Source of the DNA: Chloroflexota bacterium
Lineage (GTDB): Bacteria; Chloroflexota; Anaerolineae; UBA7937; B3-Chlor
Assembly (NCBI GenBank): GCA_030603665.1
Contig: JAUVXJ010000007.1
Coordinates: 151,398 to 215,397, forward strand
Reading direction: 5' to 3'
DNA: 64,000 nucleotides
The position numbers and the translations under genes are program-made. The notes under the pieces are model-generated. The model saw nothing but the letters and a program-made list of their open reading frames with translations. It was not told the origin of the DNA and did not search any database. Within the stretch, counting starts at the first letter, position 1. Each line of letters starts with the position of its first letter. Positions 1 through 9,074 of the stretch are shown here, piece by piece.

Positions 1-448
1 AGGCGTTGAGCTCGGCGTGCAGATTGGCCATGCCGAAGGTGTTCGGGCCGATGATGGGGATCCCCGCTTGGTCAGCCAGCCTGGCCATCTCCGTCTGAAG
101 CTCTGCTCCCTGTTCATCCTCGATCTCCTTGAACCCCGCCGTGATGAGCACGATGCCCTTGACACCCTTGCTGGCGCATTGTTCGATGACCCCAGGGACC
201 GCCTGGGCAGGTAGTACCACCACAGCGAGATCCACCTCGTGAGGGACATCCGCGACTGAGGGGTAAGCCTCGACCCCGAATAGCTCCGTCTCCTTGGGAT
301 TGACAGGAAACACACCACCCTTGAAGCCACCCTCCGTCAGGCTCTTCATCACGTGGTATCCCAGCTTGCCAGGGTTCTTGGAAGCGCCGATTATGGCGAC
401 GCTACGCGGATCGAACAGTCGGTGCAGGTTCTCAACTTTGATCGGCAT
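1..448 (-). CDS. CoA-binding protein / ADP-forming acyl-CoA synthetase alpha subunit (3' end cut by window)
   Basis: Reading the minus strand from the ATG at 448, the frame is open to the window edge (about 149 codons). The N-terminus carries FDPRSVAIIGASKNPGKLG, the Rossmann-type CoA-binding start typical of ADP-forming acetyl-/acyl-CoA synthetase alpha subunits. It is followed by VFPVNPKETELFGVEAYPSV, DLAVVVLPA and IIGPNTFGMAN, all classic for this family. These enzymes interconvert acyl-CoA, ADP and phosphate with acid, CoA and ATP. The catalytic His region lies beyond the edge, so full ligase versus a stand-alone CoA-binding protein cannot be decided. A GAGAGGA ribosome site precedes the ATG. 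Confidence 0.85.
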   Translation of the reverse strand, partial: MPIKVENLHRLFDPRSVAIIGASKNPGKLGYHVMKSLTEGGFKGGVFPVNPKETELFGVEAYPSVADVPHEVDLAVVVLPAQAVPGVIEQCASKGVKGIVLITAGFKEIEDEQGAELQTEMARLADQAGIPIIGPNTFGMANLHAELNA

Positions 449-682
449 GTCCTCTCGCTCCTGGAGTCTGTATAGACACAGCATATCAAGCCCGCAGCCT
501 GGACCTAGCCATTGTAGGGCCGTGGGCATGAAGAGTCAAGCGTTTTCGCGTTCGGACGCCGGTGCTCGTTGTTTCGATGCACCTCAGGGCGATGGATGCC
601 CAGCCCCTGTGCCTCGCAGTATTGCCAGACTCTTCCGGCTGGGGTACGATCTAGCTAACCCCTTGTCAAGTGACACAATGAC

Positions 683-1531
683 ATGAAAACCTACCTGGAC
701 TGCTATCCCTGCTTTCTTCGCCAGGCGCTGGACGCAGCCCGCTATGCCGGAGCCGACGACGACCGGCAGCGCGCCATACTGGATCTGGTGCTCGACACTT
801 TGAGATCACTCGATCCGGCAAGCACGCCGCCTGAGATCGGCGACGCCATACACCGTATCGTGCGTCAAGAGACAGGAGGTCGCGATATCCGTACGCCCGT
901 GCGAAGGAGGAGGCCACACAACAAGCGCTGGCTCTCTACCCCAGGCTCAAGACCTTCGTCGCAGAAGCGTCAGATCCTCTGCAAGTCGCCGTGCGGCTAG
1001 CCATTGCGGGCAATATCATTGACCTGGCGCCGAACAGCTCATACGATCTCTGGGCTACGGTCGAGCGCGTGCTGGATCAGCCCTTCGCCGTTGACGACAG
1101 CCACGCTTTCGCACGAGCGCTGTCCTCCACAGACGCGCTCCTCTATCTGGCCGACAACGCAGGCGAGACGGTGTTCGACCGGGTGCTGATCGAGAGTCTC
1201 GACGTGCCAGTGAACTACGCCGTGAAAGGCGGCCCGGTCCTCAACGACGCCACCTTCGACGATGCGGTAAGCGCGGGGCTGGACACGGTAGCCGAGGTGG
1301 TGAGCACCGGCTCTGACGCCCCAGGCACTGTCCTGCGGCTGTGCTCAGCAGAATTCCGTCGCCGCTACGACGAGGCGCAGATGATCGTCGCCAAGGGCCA
1401 GGCCAACTACGAGACCCTGAGCGGAGAGGGGGAGCGCCTCTTCTTCTCTACTTCAAACCAAGTGCCACGTCATCGCCGAAGACGTGGGAGCGCCCCAGGG
1501 CAGTATCGTGCTCAAGCGGGGATCCAACTAG
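683..1531 (+). pseudogene. DUF89 / ARMT1-like damage-control phosphatase, two frameshifts
   Basis: The N-terminus MKTYLDCYPCFLRQALDAAR is the signature start of archaeal/bacterial DUF89 proteins (metal-dependent phosphatases proposed to clear damaged phosphometabolites). The frame breaks near 884-889, where GAT CCG TAC would need two fewer bases; the downstream frame continues with PYARAKEEA, LAIAGNIIDL and LYLADNAGETVFDRVLIE (metal-site region). A second break near 1446-1450 restores HVIAEDVGAPQGSIVLKRGS and a TAG at 1529-1531. Stitched together it is about 283 aa, the normal family length. No other residues seem lost, so this is either a very recent pseudogene or carries two sequencing indels. 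Confidence 0.8.
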
Positions 1532-1549
1532 TAAGGTGGAGGCAAACCG

Positions 1550-1870
1550 ATGGAAGAGTATCTTCACGTGCTCACCACGATCGACAGCGAGGAGAAGGCT
1601 GGCGAGCTACAGCGTCTGCTTGTCGAAGAGCGGGCAGCCGCCTGCGTGCAAATCCTGGGCCCCATATCCAGCCTCTACTGGTGGAAGGGGGAGATAGAAC
1701 AGGCGCAGGAGTGGTTGTGCCTGGCCAAGACGCGCAGGAGTGAGTTCAGACGTCTGGAGAGGCTGGTCAAGGAGCACCATCCCTACGAGACCCCCGAGAT
1801 CATCGGCATTCCCATCCTCGCCGGGAATGAGGACTACCTGGAGTGGATCAAGGCTGAGACCAGGCCTTGA
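1550..1870 (+). CDS. cutA: Divalent-cation tolerance protein CutA
   Basis: A 106-aa protein matching CutA1 over its full length: the N-terminal strand with TTIDSEEKAGELQRLLVEE, the AAACVQILGPISSLYWWKGE stretch, then HHPYETPEIIGIPI and GNEDYLEWI, the conserved C-terminal core that forms the ferredoxin-like trimer. CutA homologues bind divalent metals such as copper; the physiological role is not settled. A GGTGGAGG ribosome site lies about 8 bases upstream of the ATG. The gene begins 18 bases after the DUF89 stop and is probably co-transcribed with it. Confidence 0.93.
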   Translation: MEEYLHVLTTIDSEEKAGELQRLLVEERAAACVQILGPISSLYWWKGEIEQAQEWLCLAKTRRSEFRRLERLVKEHHPYETPEIIGIPILAGNEDYLEWIKAETRP

Positions 1871-1940
1871 CCTCCATTCCTCACTGTGCAAACCGGGAGT
1901 GGGGTAGATGCTGCACAACGAGCACAAAGGATGCCCGCTT

Positions 1941-1969
1941 TTGACACTTCACGCCCGTTCTGGTATACT
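1941..1969 (+). promoter_or_regulatory. sigma-70-type promoter for the GH16-like gene
   Basis: TTGACA at 1941-1946 and TATACT at 1964-1969 are separated by exactly 17 bases. Transcription would begin about 15-20 bases before the ATG at 1993, so the leader is very short. Confidence 0.75.
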
Positions 1970-1992
1970 GAGAAATTAAAGCAGGTCGGTCC

Positions 1993-2793
1993 ATGGCAGC
2001 CGACGAGCGTGCCATCCGTGAGGACTTCACCACCCCACCCGCTGACCGCTGGAAGCAGTATGTCCAGGGTAGCGGCGCGCTCGAGGCCGCCGGGCACACC
2101 CTGCTTTTCATTAACAATAGAACATCGACCCGCCGCTACACCAACGCCCAGATCGACGACTACCAGGGGCTGGCACGCGGCCGTTTCCGCTGGCGTCCTC
2201 CACTGAGGATGACAGTCCGGGCGCGGTTCTCGCACAGCTCGGAGAAACTATCGGGGACCGCTGGCTTTGGCTTCTGGAACGATCCCTTCATGATGACGGG
2301 CAGGCGTATGCCCACACTACCAAGAGTAGTCTGGTTCTTCTACGCCTCGCCTCCGTCCAACATGAAGCTGGATCTCCATACTCCAGGGCATGGCTGGAAG
2401 GCCGCCACGCTGGACGCTTGGCGAAGGCCGTTCTTTCTATTAGCGCCTACGGCTCCGATAGCAGTGCCCCTGATGAACGTGCGACGCCTGTATCGCCTGC
2501 TGTGGCCAACAGCGCAGAGAAGTATGGGAGTCAGCGAGACAGCGTTGGAGATCCCGATGACGGACTGGCATACGTACGTCATCGAATGGGGCACGGAGCA
2601 TGCCTCTTTCAGCGTGGATGGCGGGCTGGTACTGGAATCCGAGCGGTCACCCAAGGGCCCACTAGGCCTCGTCCTTTGGCTCGACAACCAGTACGCAGTG
2701 GTGACGCCCTGGGGACGCTTTGGGTACGGGCTACTGGGTTCGCCGGAGCGCCAATGGATGGAGGTGGATTTGCTCTCCGTCGAGCCGGGCTAG
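1993..2793 (+). CDS. Concanavalin A-like (GH16-fold-like) hypothetical protein
   Basis: A 266-aa protein without a signal peptide. The stretch MTDWHTYVIEWGTEHASFSV followed by DGG near residues 198-218 resembles the W-H-T-Y-x-I-E-W core of family 16 glycoside hydrolases and related jelly-roll lectin folds, and TAGFGFWNDPF near residue 90 fits the same fold. The GH16 catalytic signature ExDxxE is not present, so I infer the fold but not glycosidase activity; a carbohydrate- or lipid-binding role is equally possible. It has its own promoter and stands alone between cutA and ppsA. Confidence 0.6.
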   Translation: MAADERAIREDFTTPPADRWKQYVQGSGALEAAGHTLLFINNRTSTRRYTNAQIDDYQGLARGRFRWRPPLRMTVRARFSHSSEKLSGTAGFGFWNDPFMMTGRRMPTLPRVVWFFYASPPSNMKLDLHTPGHGWKAATLDAWRRPFFLLAPTAPIAVPLMNVRRLYRLLWPTAQRSMGVSETALEIPMTDWHTYVIEWGTEHASFSVDGGLVLESERSPKGPLGLVLWLDNQYAVVTPWGRFGYGLLGSPERQWMEVDLLSVEPG

Positions 2794-2912
2794 ACCGAGG
2801 GAGGAGCTTGCCAGCCCGGGGGTCTCTGGTCCTTGGCAATCAGGTCTGACAGGCTATGGCACCGACGACGGTGCGCCTGCCTACAACAACTCGAGATACG
2901 AAAGGAGTCAAC

Positions 2913-5195
2913 ATGCCAGAAGGAATCAAATGGTTCAAGGAATTATCCAAGAGCGACGTCGGTATCGCTGGCGGCAAAGGAGCCAATCTGGGTGAGATGA
3001 CCCAAGCCGGGCTGCCTGTTCCTCCCGGCTTCACCATAACCACTCCCACCTACCGGCGTTTCACGCAGGCGACCGGGATCCTGGACCAGATCAAAGACGT
3101 CGTTCACGGCCTGGATGTGGACGACAACGCGGCTCTGCTGCAGACTGCCGAGGATGCCAAGCGTATCGTCGTTGGCGCGAAGATGCCAAAAGACGTAGCC
3201 GATCTGATCGCGGCGGCCTACAAAGCGCTCTGCGACCAGGAAGGAGAGGAGTTGTACGTCGCCGTCCGCTCCTCAGCCACCGCGGAAGATACCGCAGAGG
3301 CCTCCTTTGCGGGAATGAACGAGACCTTCCTCAACGTCCGAGGCAAGAAGGACGTGCTGGACTCGGTGAAGAAGTGCTGGGCTTCGCTTTACGGAGCGCG
3401 GGTCATCTTCTACCGCGTGAAGCAAGGCTTCGAGAGTTGGGGCATGGAGATGGGCGTCGTCGTCCAGAAGATGGCCGATGCTGACAAGGCGGGCGTGGCC
3501 TTCACCCAGAACCCGGCCACCGGTGCACCCAACGAACTGATCATTGAGGCAGCCTTTGGCCTGGCTGATCCCGTCGTCGCCGGAGAGATATCCCCCGACT
3601 ACTACCTGGTGGAGAAGGACACACTCAACATCCTCGACCAGCAGGTCAAGTATAAGAAGTTCAAACGCGTCCGTCGCGATGGCCAGACAGTGGACATAGA
3701 CCTATCGGAAGAGGAAGGCAGGCGCCAAGTACTCGATGAGGACGAGATCAAAGCGGTGGCCAAGGTGTGCCGCGATATCGAGAACCATTATGCCTGGGGC
3801 CAGGATATCGAGTGGGCCATCGAGGACAGCAAGATCTACATCGTGCAGTCGCGGCCCATCACCACACTGGATATGGCGAAGGAAGCCGAGGGAATTGCAG
3901 ATGAGGACGCCGAGGTACTCCTGCGAGGTTTGGGGGCTGCCCCAGGCCGCGCCAGCGGCGAGGTCCGCATCCTGAGGAATGTGGAGGACGGAGTCAATCT
4001 GAATGAAGGGGATATCCTCGTCACTGTCATGACCGCGCCCGACTGGGTGCCCCTGATGCGGAAGGCTTCCGCCATCGTGACCGACCAGGGTGGCATGACC
4101 TGTCACGCGGCCATCGTCAGCCGCGAGCTAGGCATCCCCGCCATTGTGGGCACCGACGGCGCCACCACCACCCTGGAGGATGGCACTCTGGTCACCGTTG
4201 ATGGGAGCACTGGCGACATCTTCGCAGGCCGGCTGGCAGTGAAGAAGGAAGATAAGTCTGAGGCAGTTGTCGGCCGGGGCCTGCCCGTCACGGCTACTAA
4301 GGTTCTGGTGAACCTGGGCGAGCCCAGTCTGGCAGAGCGCATAGCCAAGCTGCCGGTGGACGGTATTGGCCTCCTGAGGGCGGAGTTCATGATCATCGAG
4401 GCCTGCGAAGGGATACACCCACGTCGTTTCGTGGAGGAGCACGGCGCCGAGATGTTCGTTGAGAGGATGTACAAGAGCCTGCTCACTTTTGCGCGGGCCT
4501 TCAACCCTCGACCCATCACCTACCGTACTATGGACTTCCGGTCCAACGAGTTCCGTGATCTACAGGGCGGCAACGACTACGAGCCCAACGAGGCCAACCC
4601 CATGATCGGCTATCGCGGCTCCTTCCGCTACGTTACCGAGCCAGACCTCTTCAAACTGGAGCTCGAGGCCGTCAAGCGCGTGCGGGGCGTTGGCCTGAGG
4701 AACCTCCACGTGATGCTGCCCTTCGTGCGCACCATCAGTGAGGTCAGGCAGCTGGTGAAGTACATCGACGAAATCGGTCTCTTCGACGACATGTTCTTCG
4801 ACCTGTGGGTCATGGCCGAGGTACCTTCTGTGGTCTACTACATGGACCAGTATCAGAAGCTGGGCGTCAGGGGCATCTCCATCGGCTCCAACGACTTGAC
4901 CCAGCTAGTCCTGGCCATCGACCGCGATAGCGAAGTGCTGGCCCCACTGTTCAACGAGATGGATGAGGCGGTCCTGGATCACATCCGCCAGCTCCTGGAG
5001 AGGGCGGGCGAGTTGGGCATGAAGAGCTCCATCTGTGGACAGGCGCCCAGCGTTTTCCCAGAATACGCCAGCAAGCTGGTGCAGTGGGGCATCGACTCCA
5101 TCTCCGTGAACTGGGATGTGATCGAGCAAACCATCCGCAACGTAGCCTCCGCAGAGCAGAAGCTGCTGCTTGAGGATGCACGCGCCAGACGATAG
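2913..5195 (+). CDS. ppsA: Phosphoenolpyruvate synthase
   Basis: A 760-aa enzyme converting pyruvate, ATP and water to PEP, AMP and phosphate (gluconeogenesis). The N-terminal ATP-grasp domain shows GGKGANLGEM and VRSSATAEDTAEASFAGMNE; the swivelling phosphohistidine domain has GGMTCHAAIVSRELGIPAIV with the phosphorylated His at residue 398; the C-terminal TIM-barrel PEP/pyruvate domain ends with SSICGQAPS, the catalytic Cys being residue 708. The frame is open from 2856, but I place the start at 2913 because AAAGGAG (2901-2907) is correctly spaced there and the family begins at this Met. E. coli PpsA is 792 aa. Confidence 0.93.
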   Translation: MPEGIKWFKELSKSDVGIAGGKGANLGEMTQAGLPVPPGFTITTPTYRRFTQATGILDQIKDVVHGLDVDDNAALLQTAEDAKRIVVGAKMPKDVADLIAAAYKALCDQEGEELYVAVRSSATAEDTAEASFAGMNETFLNVRGKKDVLDSVKKCWASLYGARVIFYRVKQGFESWGMEMGVVVQKMADADKAGVAFTQNPATGAPNELIIEAAFGLADPVVAGEISPDYYLVEKDTLNILDQQVKYKKFKRVRRDGQTVDIDLSEEEGRRQVLDEDEIKAVAKVCRDIENHYAWGQDIEWAIEDSKIYIVQSRPITTLDMAKEAEGIADEDAEVLLRGLGAAPGRASGEVRILRNVEDGVNLNEGDILVTVMTAPDWVPLMRKASAIVTDQGGMTCHAAIVSRELGIPAIVGTDGATTTLEDGTLVTVDGSTGDIFAGRLAVKKEDKSEAVVGRGLPVTATKVLVNLGEPSLAERIAKLPVDGIGLLRAEFMIIEACEGIHPRRFVEEHGAEMFVERMYKSLLTFARAFNPRPITYRTMDFRSNEFRDLQGGNDYEPNEANPMIGYRGSFRYVTEPDLFKLELEAVKRVRGVGLRNLHVMLPFVRTISEVRQLVKYIDEIGLFDDMFFDLWVMAEVPSVVYYMDQYQKLGVRGISIGSNDLTQLVLAIDRDSEVLAPLFNEMDEAVLDHIRQLLERAGELGMKSSICGQAPSVFPEYASKLVQWGIDSISVNWDVIEQTIRNVASAEQKLLLEDARARR

Positions 5196-5390
5196 GCCTC
5201 TAGCGATCCTGTAGGAAGGTTGCCATCGAAGAATGAGGGGGGGGTACAGCCGGGCAGGTTTGACTCCCCCTCTGACGATCCGATGGGTGTGTGTCCACAC
5301 TGCACGGGGCCGCTGTGCTCAGTCCTCGAGGCCCCCTGGCTGATCGTACCACTCAGCGTCTGAGAACCGCTCAAACTGCGGGGGCTCCAG

Positions 5391-8300
5391 ATGAAGGCAA
5401 AGGTCTTTCTTGTCGCAGTAGCCGTGGCCTTGCTCGTGACCACACGACCGATACTGCCCCCCACTCTGGCGGCGCCCCAGCTGCAAACCATCATCGTGAC
5501 CAGCACGGCTGATTCTGGCCCTGGCAGCCTGCGCGAGGCCCTCAGCCTAACCCCCTCCGGCACCGTCATTACGTTCGACCCCACAGTGTTTCCTCCTGAC
5601 AACCCGTCGAGGATTTCCCTCCTTTCGCCCCTGCCGGCGCTTTCGCAAGGACAGGTGACCATCGATGCCAGCAATGCCGGGGTACTCCTTGACGGGGGGC
5701 AATTGCCGCCCGAGGAAGGCGCCAACGGATTCACTATCGCCTCTAGTGGGAATACCATCCAAGGCCTGCAGATTCTGGGCTTCCCTGAGCATGGAATCAC
5801 CCTCCAGAGTGGTGCCCAAGACAACACCATCGGCGGGGATCGGACAGTTGGACTCGGTCCGACAGGCCAGGGGAATGTCATCAGTGGAAACGGCATCGAG
5901 GGAGTCCGCATCGAGGGACCGGGCACAGATGACAACCTGGTGATCGGTAACCTCATCGGCACCGATGCGACCGGGACATCAGCCCTGGGCAACGGTTTTC
6001 ATGGAGTGGCCATCGTTGGCGGCGCTCAGTACAACCAGGTCGGCGCTGCCACAGCAGACAAGCGCAACATCATCAGTGGCAATGCGTGGGACGGGGTGTT
6101 CATACACTACAGCGGCACCATGTTCAATACCGTGAGCGGCAACCACATCGGCACAGACGCCTCTGGCACGACACCAATTCCAAACGGCAACTTCGGCGTC
6201 AATCTGGGAGACAATGCGCGCGACAATCTCGTAGGCGGCGGCACGCCTGCCGAAGGCAACCTCATCAGCGGCAATCATGGTGGGGGAGTGAACGTCGCCG
6301 GCGACGGCGTGAGAGACAACATCGTCAGCAGCAACCTCATTGGTGTCGATGCTCTCGGCAACCAGCCTCTTCCCAACACCAACGGCGTGGTAGTCGGAGG
6401 CGGAGCTAGCTACAACACCGTGCGGGGCAACGTCGTCAGCGGCAACCTCGATGGTGTCATAGTAGCTGGGAGTGGCACTACAAACAACATCGTCCACGGC
6501 AACTCCATCGGGACGAACGCCGAGGGCGACGCGGCGATCAGCAACGAGATCGATGGCGTTTGGATCGGCGATGGTGCCCATCACAACGTCGTTGGCGGCA
6601 CGACGCCAGAGGAACGTAACATCATCAGCGGCAATCTGAACAATGGTGTGGTCATAGACGCAAGCGCTCACAACACCGTCAGTGGCAACTACATTGGTAC
6701 GGATGCTACCGGCACGGCAGCAGTAGGCAACGGCAACATCGGAGTCGTCCTCGCCTGGGGCGCCCAGCACAACCTCGTCGGCGGCGCCACGCCGGAGCAG
6801 CGCAACATTATCAGCGGAAATGGAAACGTGGGCGTGAGTCTAGCCAACGGGGACACGATGGGCAACATCGTGACTGGCAACTACATCGGCACTGATGTGA
6901 CCGGAACTGTGTCGCTGGGCAACGCTGAGGCGGGCGTCTGGATCGGCGAGGGTGCGCAGCACAACATCGTTGGCGGCACCTCACCAGGAGAAGGCAACCT
7001 CATCAGCGGAAACGGCGGGATTGGCGTGAGGATCGACGGCAGCGACACGCTGGGGAATGCTGTCGCAGGGAGTTTCATCGGCACGGACTTCAACGGCAGC
7101 GACCCCTTGGGCAACGTTGGCGACGGTGTATCTGTTCACGCTGGCGCTGGTCTTAACACCATCGGGCCAGGAAACACCATCGCCTTCAATGGCGAAAATG
7201 GTGTGAGCGTCCAAGGCGCTGGTACCTTGGGCAACACTATTACCGCCAACTCCATCCATAACAACGACGAGCTGGGCATCCGGAACTGGCAGCGCGGTAA
7301 CACAGAATTGTCTCCTCCGACAATCACGCATGCTGGCACGCGCGTCGTCTGGGGAACCGCCCCGCCCAACACCAGAGTAGAGATCTTCTCGGATGAAGGC
7401 GCTGAAGGGCGACTGTTTGAGGGGGCCACGGAGGCTGATCAGCTGGGCCACTTCGTTTTCCAGATGCCCCAAGGGAGATTCACCGGACCCAATGTGACTG
7501 CCAGTTGTATAGACGCAGAAGGCAATACCTCATCGTTCTCGTCTCCGCAGTCTCCACCCGCACCGGCGGTCATGAGGGAGCTGCCCAACATCATAGCCCC
7601 CACACAGGTCTCTGTCGATCCAAGGGTAGTGGGCACGAACCTGGCGCTGGCACTTTCCTGTGTGCTGTTCTTCGGTCTGACTTCCAGCATCTTCAACACG
7701 ATCCTCAAGGATTACTCTGACGAATTGCGGGGGGCCGCGGGAAGACTGGTCCCTCGGATCCTCGCTGGCTTCACCTCCAGGTTAGGCGGGTGGACTCAAG
7801 GCCTGACACAACGTGGGCGCAGCCGAATCGTCCTAATGTGGGTGGGCGTGCTCCTTGCGACCTCACTGATCGAATCCTTTCTCGACCCCACGATCGGTCT
7901 CTTGAGCCTGGAGAGGCTCGGACTTCTCGTGACCCTCTTCCTATCTGCGGTAGCTGTGAGCGGACTGGAGTTGGGTTCGGATCTGTTTGCGCACCGGCGG
8001 TGGGCTCCCACCCTGATGACCGAGAGCAAGGTGCAGTGGTTGGGCATGGCCATCGCCCTTGGCTGTGTGATTCTGTCCCGGGCACTGGGGTTCACACCAG
8101 GATATCTGTACGGGATCGTGGGCGCCATGTACGTGGTGCCCAGTCTCGTCGGTACTGCCGAGTCGGGCAAGAGAGCGGCCCTTGTTCTGCTGGCCGTTCT
8201 TACGGGCGGTCTCGTCCTTTGGCTGGCCACCGCGTTCCTGCCGAGCGCTCTCGCCGAGCTGGAACCTCTCCTCCTCACCGCCTTCCTGATTGGGCTGCAG

Positions 8301-8570
8301 GGAGTGTTCTTTGCTCTGATTCCCTTGGCCTTCACCGACGGCGGCCACATCTGGAACTGGAGGAAGGGCGTGTGGTTCGTCTTCTTCACAGTGGTGTTGT
8401 TCTGCTTCTACCACTTCGTCCTCAACCCCAGTGCCTCCGACGTACAAGCTGTGCAGCAGAATAGCGTGCAGACGCTGTTGGCGTTGGTTGTCACCTTCGG
8501 GCTGGCCACTCTCACTCTCTGGATGCTCTTTCCGTTTCGTCTGGGGCGCGCGAGGGCCCGCGGAGGCTAG
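5391..8570 (+). CDS. Secreted/membrane right-handed beta-helix repeat protein
   Basis: A 1,059-aa protein. Residues 1-28 form a signal peptide (hydrophobic core, AxA-type end). Residues about 40-100 hold SGPGSLREAL, the usual entry to CSLREA/NosD-type beta-helix proteins. Residues about 110-640 are a run of roughly 66-residue units built on N-x-V-x-G-N-x-I-G-T-D-x-x-G-T and R-N-I-I-S-G-N, predicted to coil into a parallel beta-helix. A short Ig-like stretch follows, and residues about 745-1050 contain some seven or eight hydrophobic segments, so the helix is tethered to a polytopic membrane domain. That C-terminal arrangement is unusual for this family. Substrate and role unknown; surface adhesin or carbohydrate binding are guesses. 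Confidence 0.7.
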   Translation: MKAKVFLVAVAVALLVTTRPILPPTLAAPQLQTIIVTSTADSGPGSLREALSLTPSGTVITFDPTVFPPDNPSRISLLSPLPALSQGQVTIDASNAGVLLDGGQLPPEEGANGFTIASSGNTIQGLQILGFPEHGITLQSGAQDNTIGGDRTVGLGPTGQGNVISGNGIEGVRIEGPGTDDNLVIGNLIGTDATGTSALGNGFHGVAIVGGAQYNQVGAATADKRNIISGNAWDGVFIHYSGTMFNTVSGNHIGTDASGTTPIPNGNFGVNLGDNARDNLVGGGTPAEGNLISGNHGGGVNVAGDGVRDNIVSSNLIGVDALGNQPLPNTNGVVVGGGASYNTVRGNVVSGNLDGVIVAGSGTTNNIVHGNSIGTNAEGDAAISNEIDGVWIGDGAHHNVVGGTTPEERNIISGNLNNGVVIDASAHNTVSGNYIGTDATGTAAVGNGNIGVVLAWGAQHNLVGGATPEQRNIISGNGNVGVSLANGDTMGNIVTGNYIGTDVTGTVSLGNAEAGVWIGEGAQHNIVGGTSPGEGNLISGNGGIGVRIDGSDTLGNAVAGSFIGTDFNGSDPLGNVGDGVSVHAGAGLNTIGPGNTIAFNGENGVSVQGAGTLGNTITANSIHNNDELGIRNWQRGNTELSPPTITHAGTRVVWGTAPPNTRVEIFSDEGAEGRLFEGATEADQLGHFVFQMPQGRFTGPNVTASCIDAEGNTSSFSSPQSPPAPAVMRELPNIIAPTQVSVDPRVVGTNLALALSCVLFFGLTSSIFNTILKDYSDELRGAAGRLVPRILAGFTSRLGGWTQGLTQRGRSRIVLMWVGVLLATSLIESFLDPTIGLLSLERLGLLVTLFLSAVAVSGLELGSDLFAHRRWAPTLMTESKVQWLGMAIALGCVILSRALGFTPGYLYGIVGAMYVVPSLVGTAESGKRAALVLLAVLTGGLVLWLATAFLPSALAELEPLLLTAFLIGLQGVFFALIPLAFTDGGHIWNWRKGVWFVFFTVVLFCFYHFVLNPSASDVQAVQQNSVQTLLALVVTFGLATLTLWMLFPFRLGRARARGG
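5820..7260 (+). repeat. Degenerate tandem repeats (about 195-200 bp) in the beta-helix gene
   Basis: Units recur with ATCATCAGCGGCAA-like and TCGGCAC(A/C)GA-like segments, for example around 5940, 6150, 6330, 6690, 6885 and 7080. Each encodes one I-G-T-D/N-I-I-S-G-N beta-helix unit. The units differ at many bases, so the array is old rather than freshly expanded. Confidence 0.7.
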
Positions 8571-8725
8571 GGACGTTGCAGCGACCTGCTGTTGCACTTG
8601 TCCCCCTCTGGCAACGCACACACTCCTTCCTCCCGTGGCGTCGGCTGCGGCAACCGCATGTCTTCTTCTCCCGCGACCAGCCCCTCGCCTCAATCACCAA
8701 CTCCTGGTAGTAGCGCTCTGATTGT

Positions 8726-8754
8726 TTGACCACCCCACTCCGCTGTGCTATATT
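8726..8754 (+). promoter_or_regulatory. Promoter of the envelope operon
   Basis: TTGACC at 8726-8731 and TATATT at 8749-8754 with a 17-bp spacer, about 80 bases upstream of the small YVDPGTG gene. The 265-bp gap after the beta-helix gene otherwise holds nothing I recognise. Confidence 0.7.
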
Positions 8755-8834
8755 TGACACCGGTCTGCAAGGCGCCGAGCCAACTCGTACTCCGGACACT
8801 TCTCCGGGGAGTGGGCGCCGAAGACGAGGAGATC

Positions 8835-9074
8835 ATGAGACGACACCGGAAGTGCCTGGCCCATTCAGCTACGTTTGCCCTGTTGCTGTCGATCGCTTCC
8901 ACACATGCCGCCCACGCCTACGTCGACCCTGGTACAGGCAGCTACGTCATCCAGATCATCATCGCCGCCCTCGCAGGGATCGCCTTCGCTGTGAAGATCT
9001 ACTGGGGCAGGATCAAGGGCCTCTTCTCCAGGTCCTCATCGGAGGGACAGGGCACAGCGAGTGATGAGCGGTAG
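8835..9074 (+). CDS. Small membrane protein with YVDPGTG motif
   Basis: A 79-aa protein: a signal-like N-terminus (residues 1-26), the motif AYVDPGTGSYVIQ, one transmembrane helix (IIIAALAGIAFAVKIYW) and a basic tail. Small proteins with this motif are often found beside methyltransferase and sulfatase-like genes in envelope loci, as here; function unknown. I use the ATG at 8835 rather than an upstream start at 8745 because GAGGAG precedes it and the signal-like helix begins there. The 3' end overlaps the next gene. Confidence 0.75.
   Translation: MRRHRKCLAHSATFALLLSIASTHAAHAYVDPGTGSYVIQIIIAALAGIAFAVKIYWGRIKGLFSRSSSEGQGTASDER

Noticed and set aside
4979..5992. 337-codon minus-strand frame across ppsA and the beta-helix gene
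   Set aside because: Shadow of two well-supported plus-strand genes; composition is Ser/Pro-rich antisense and has no motif.
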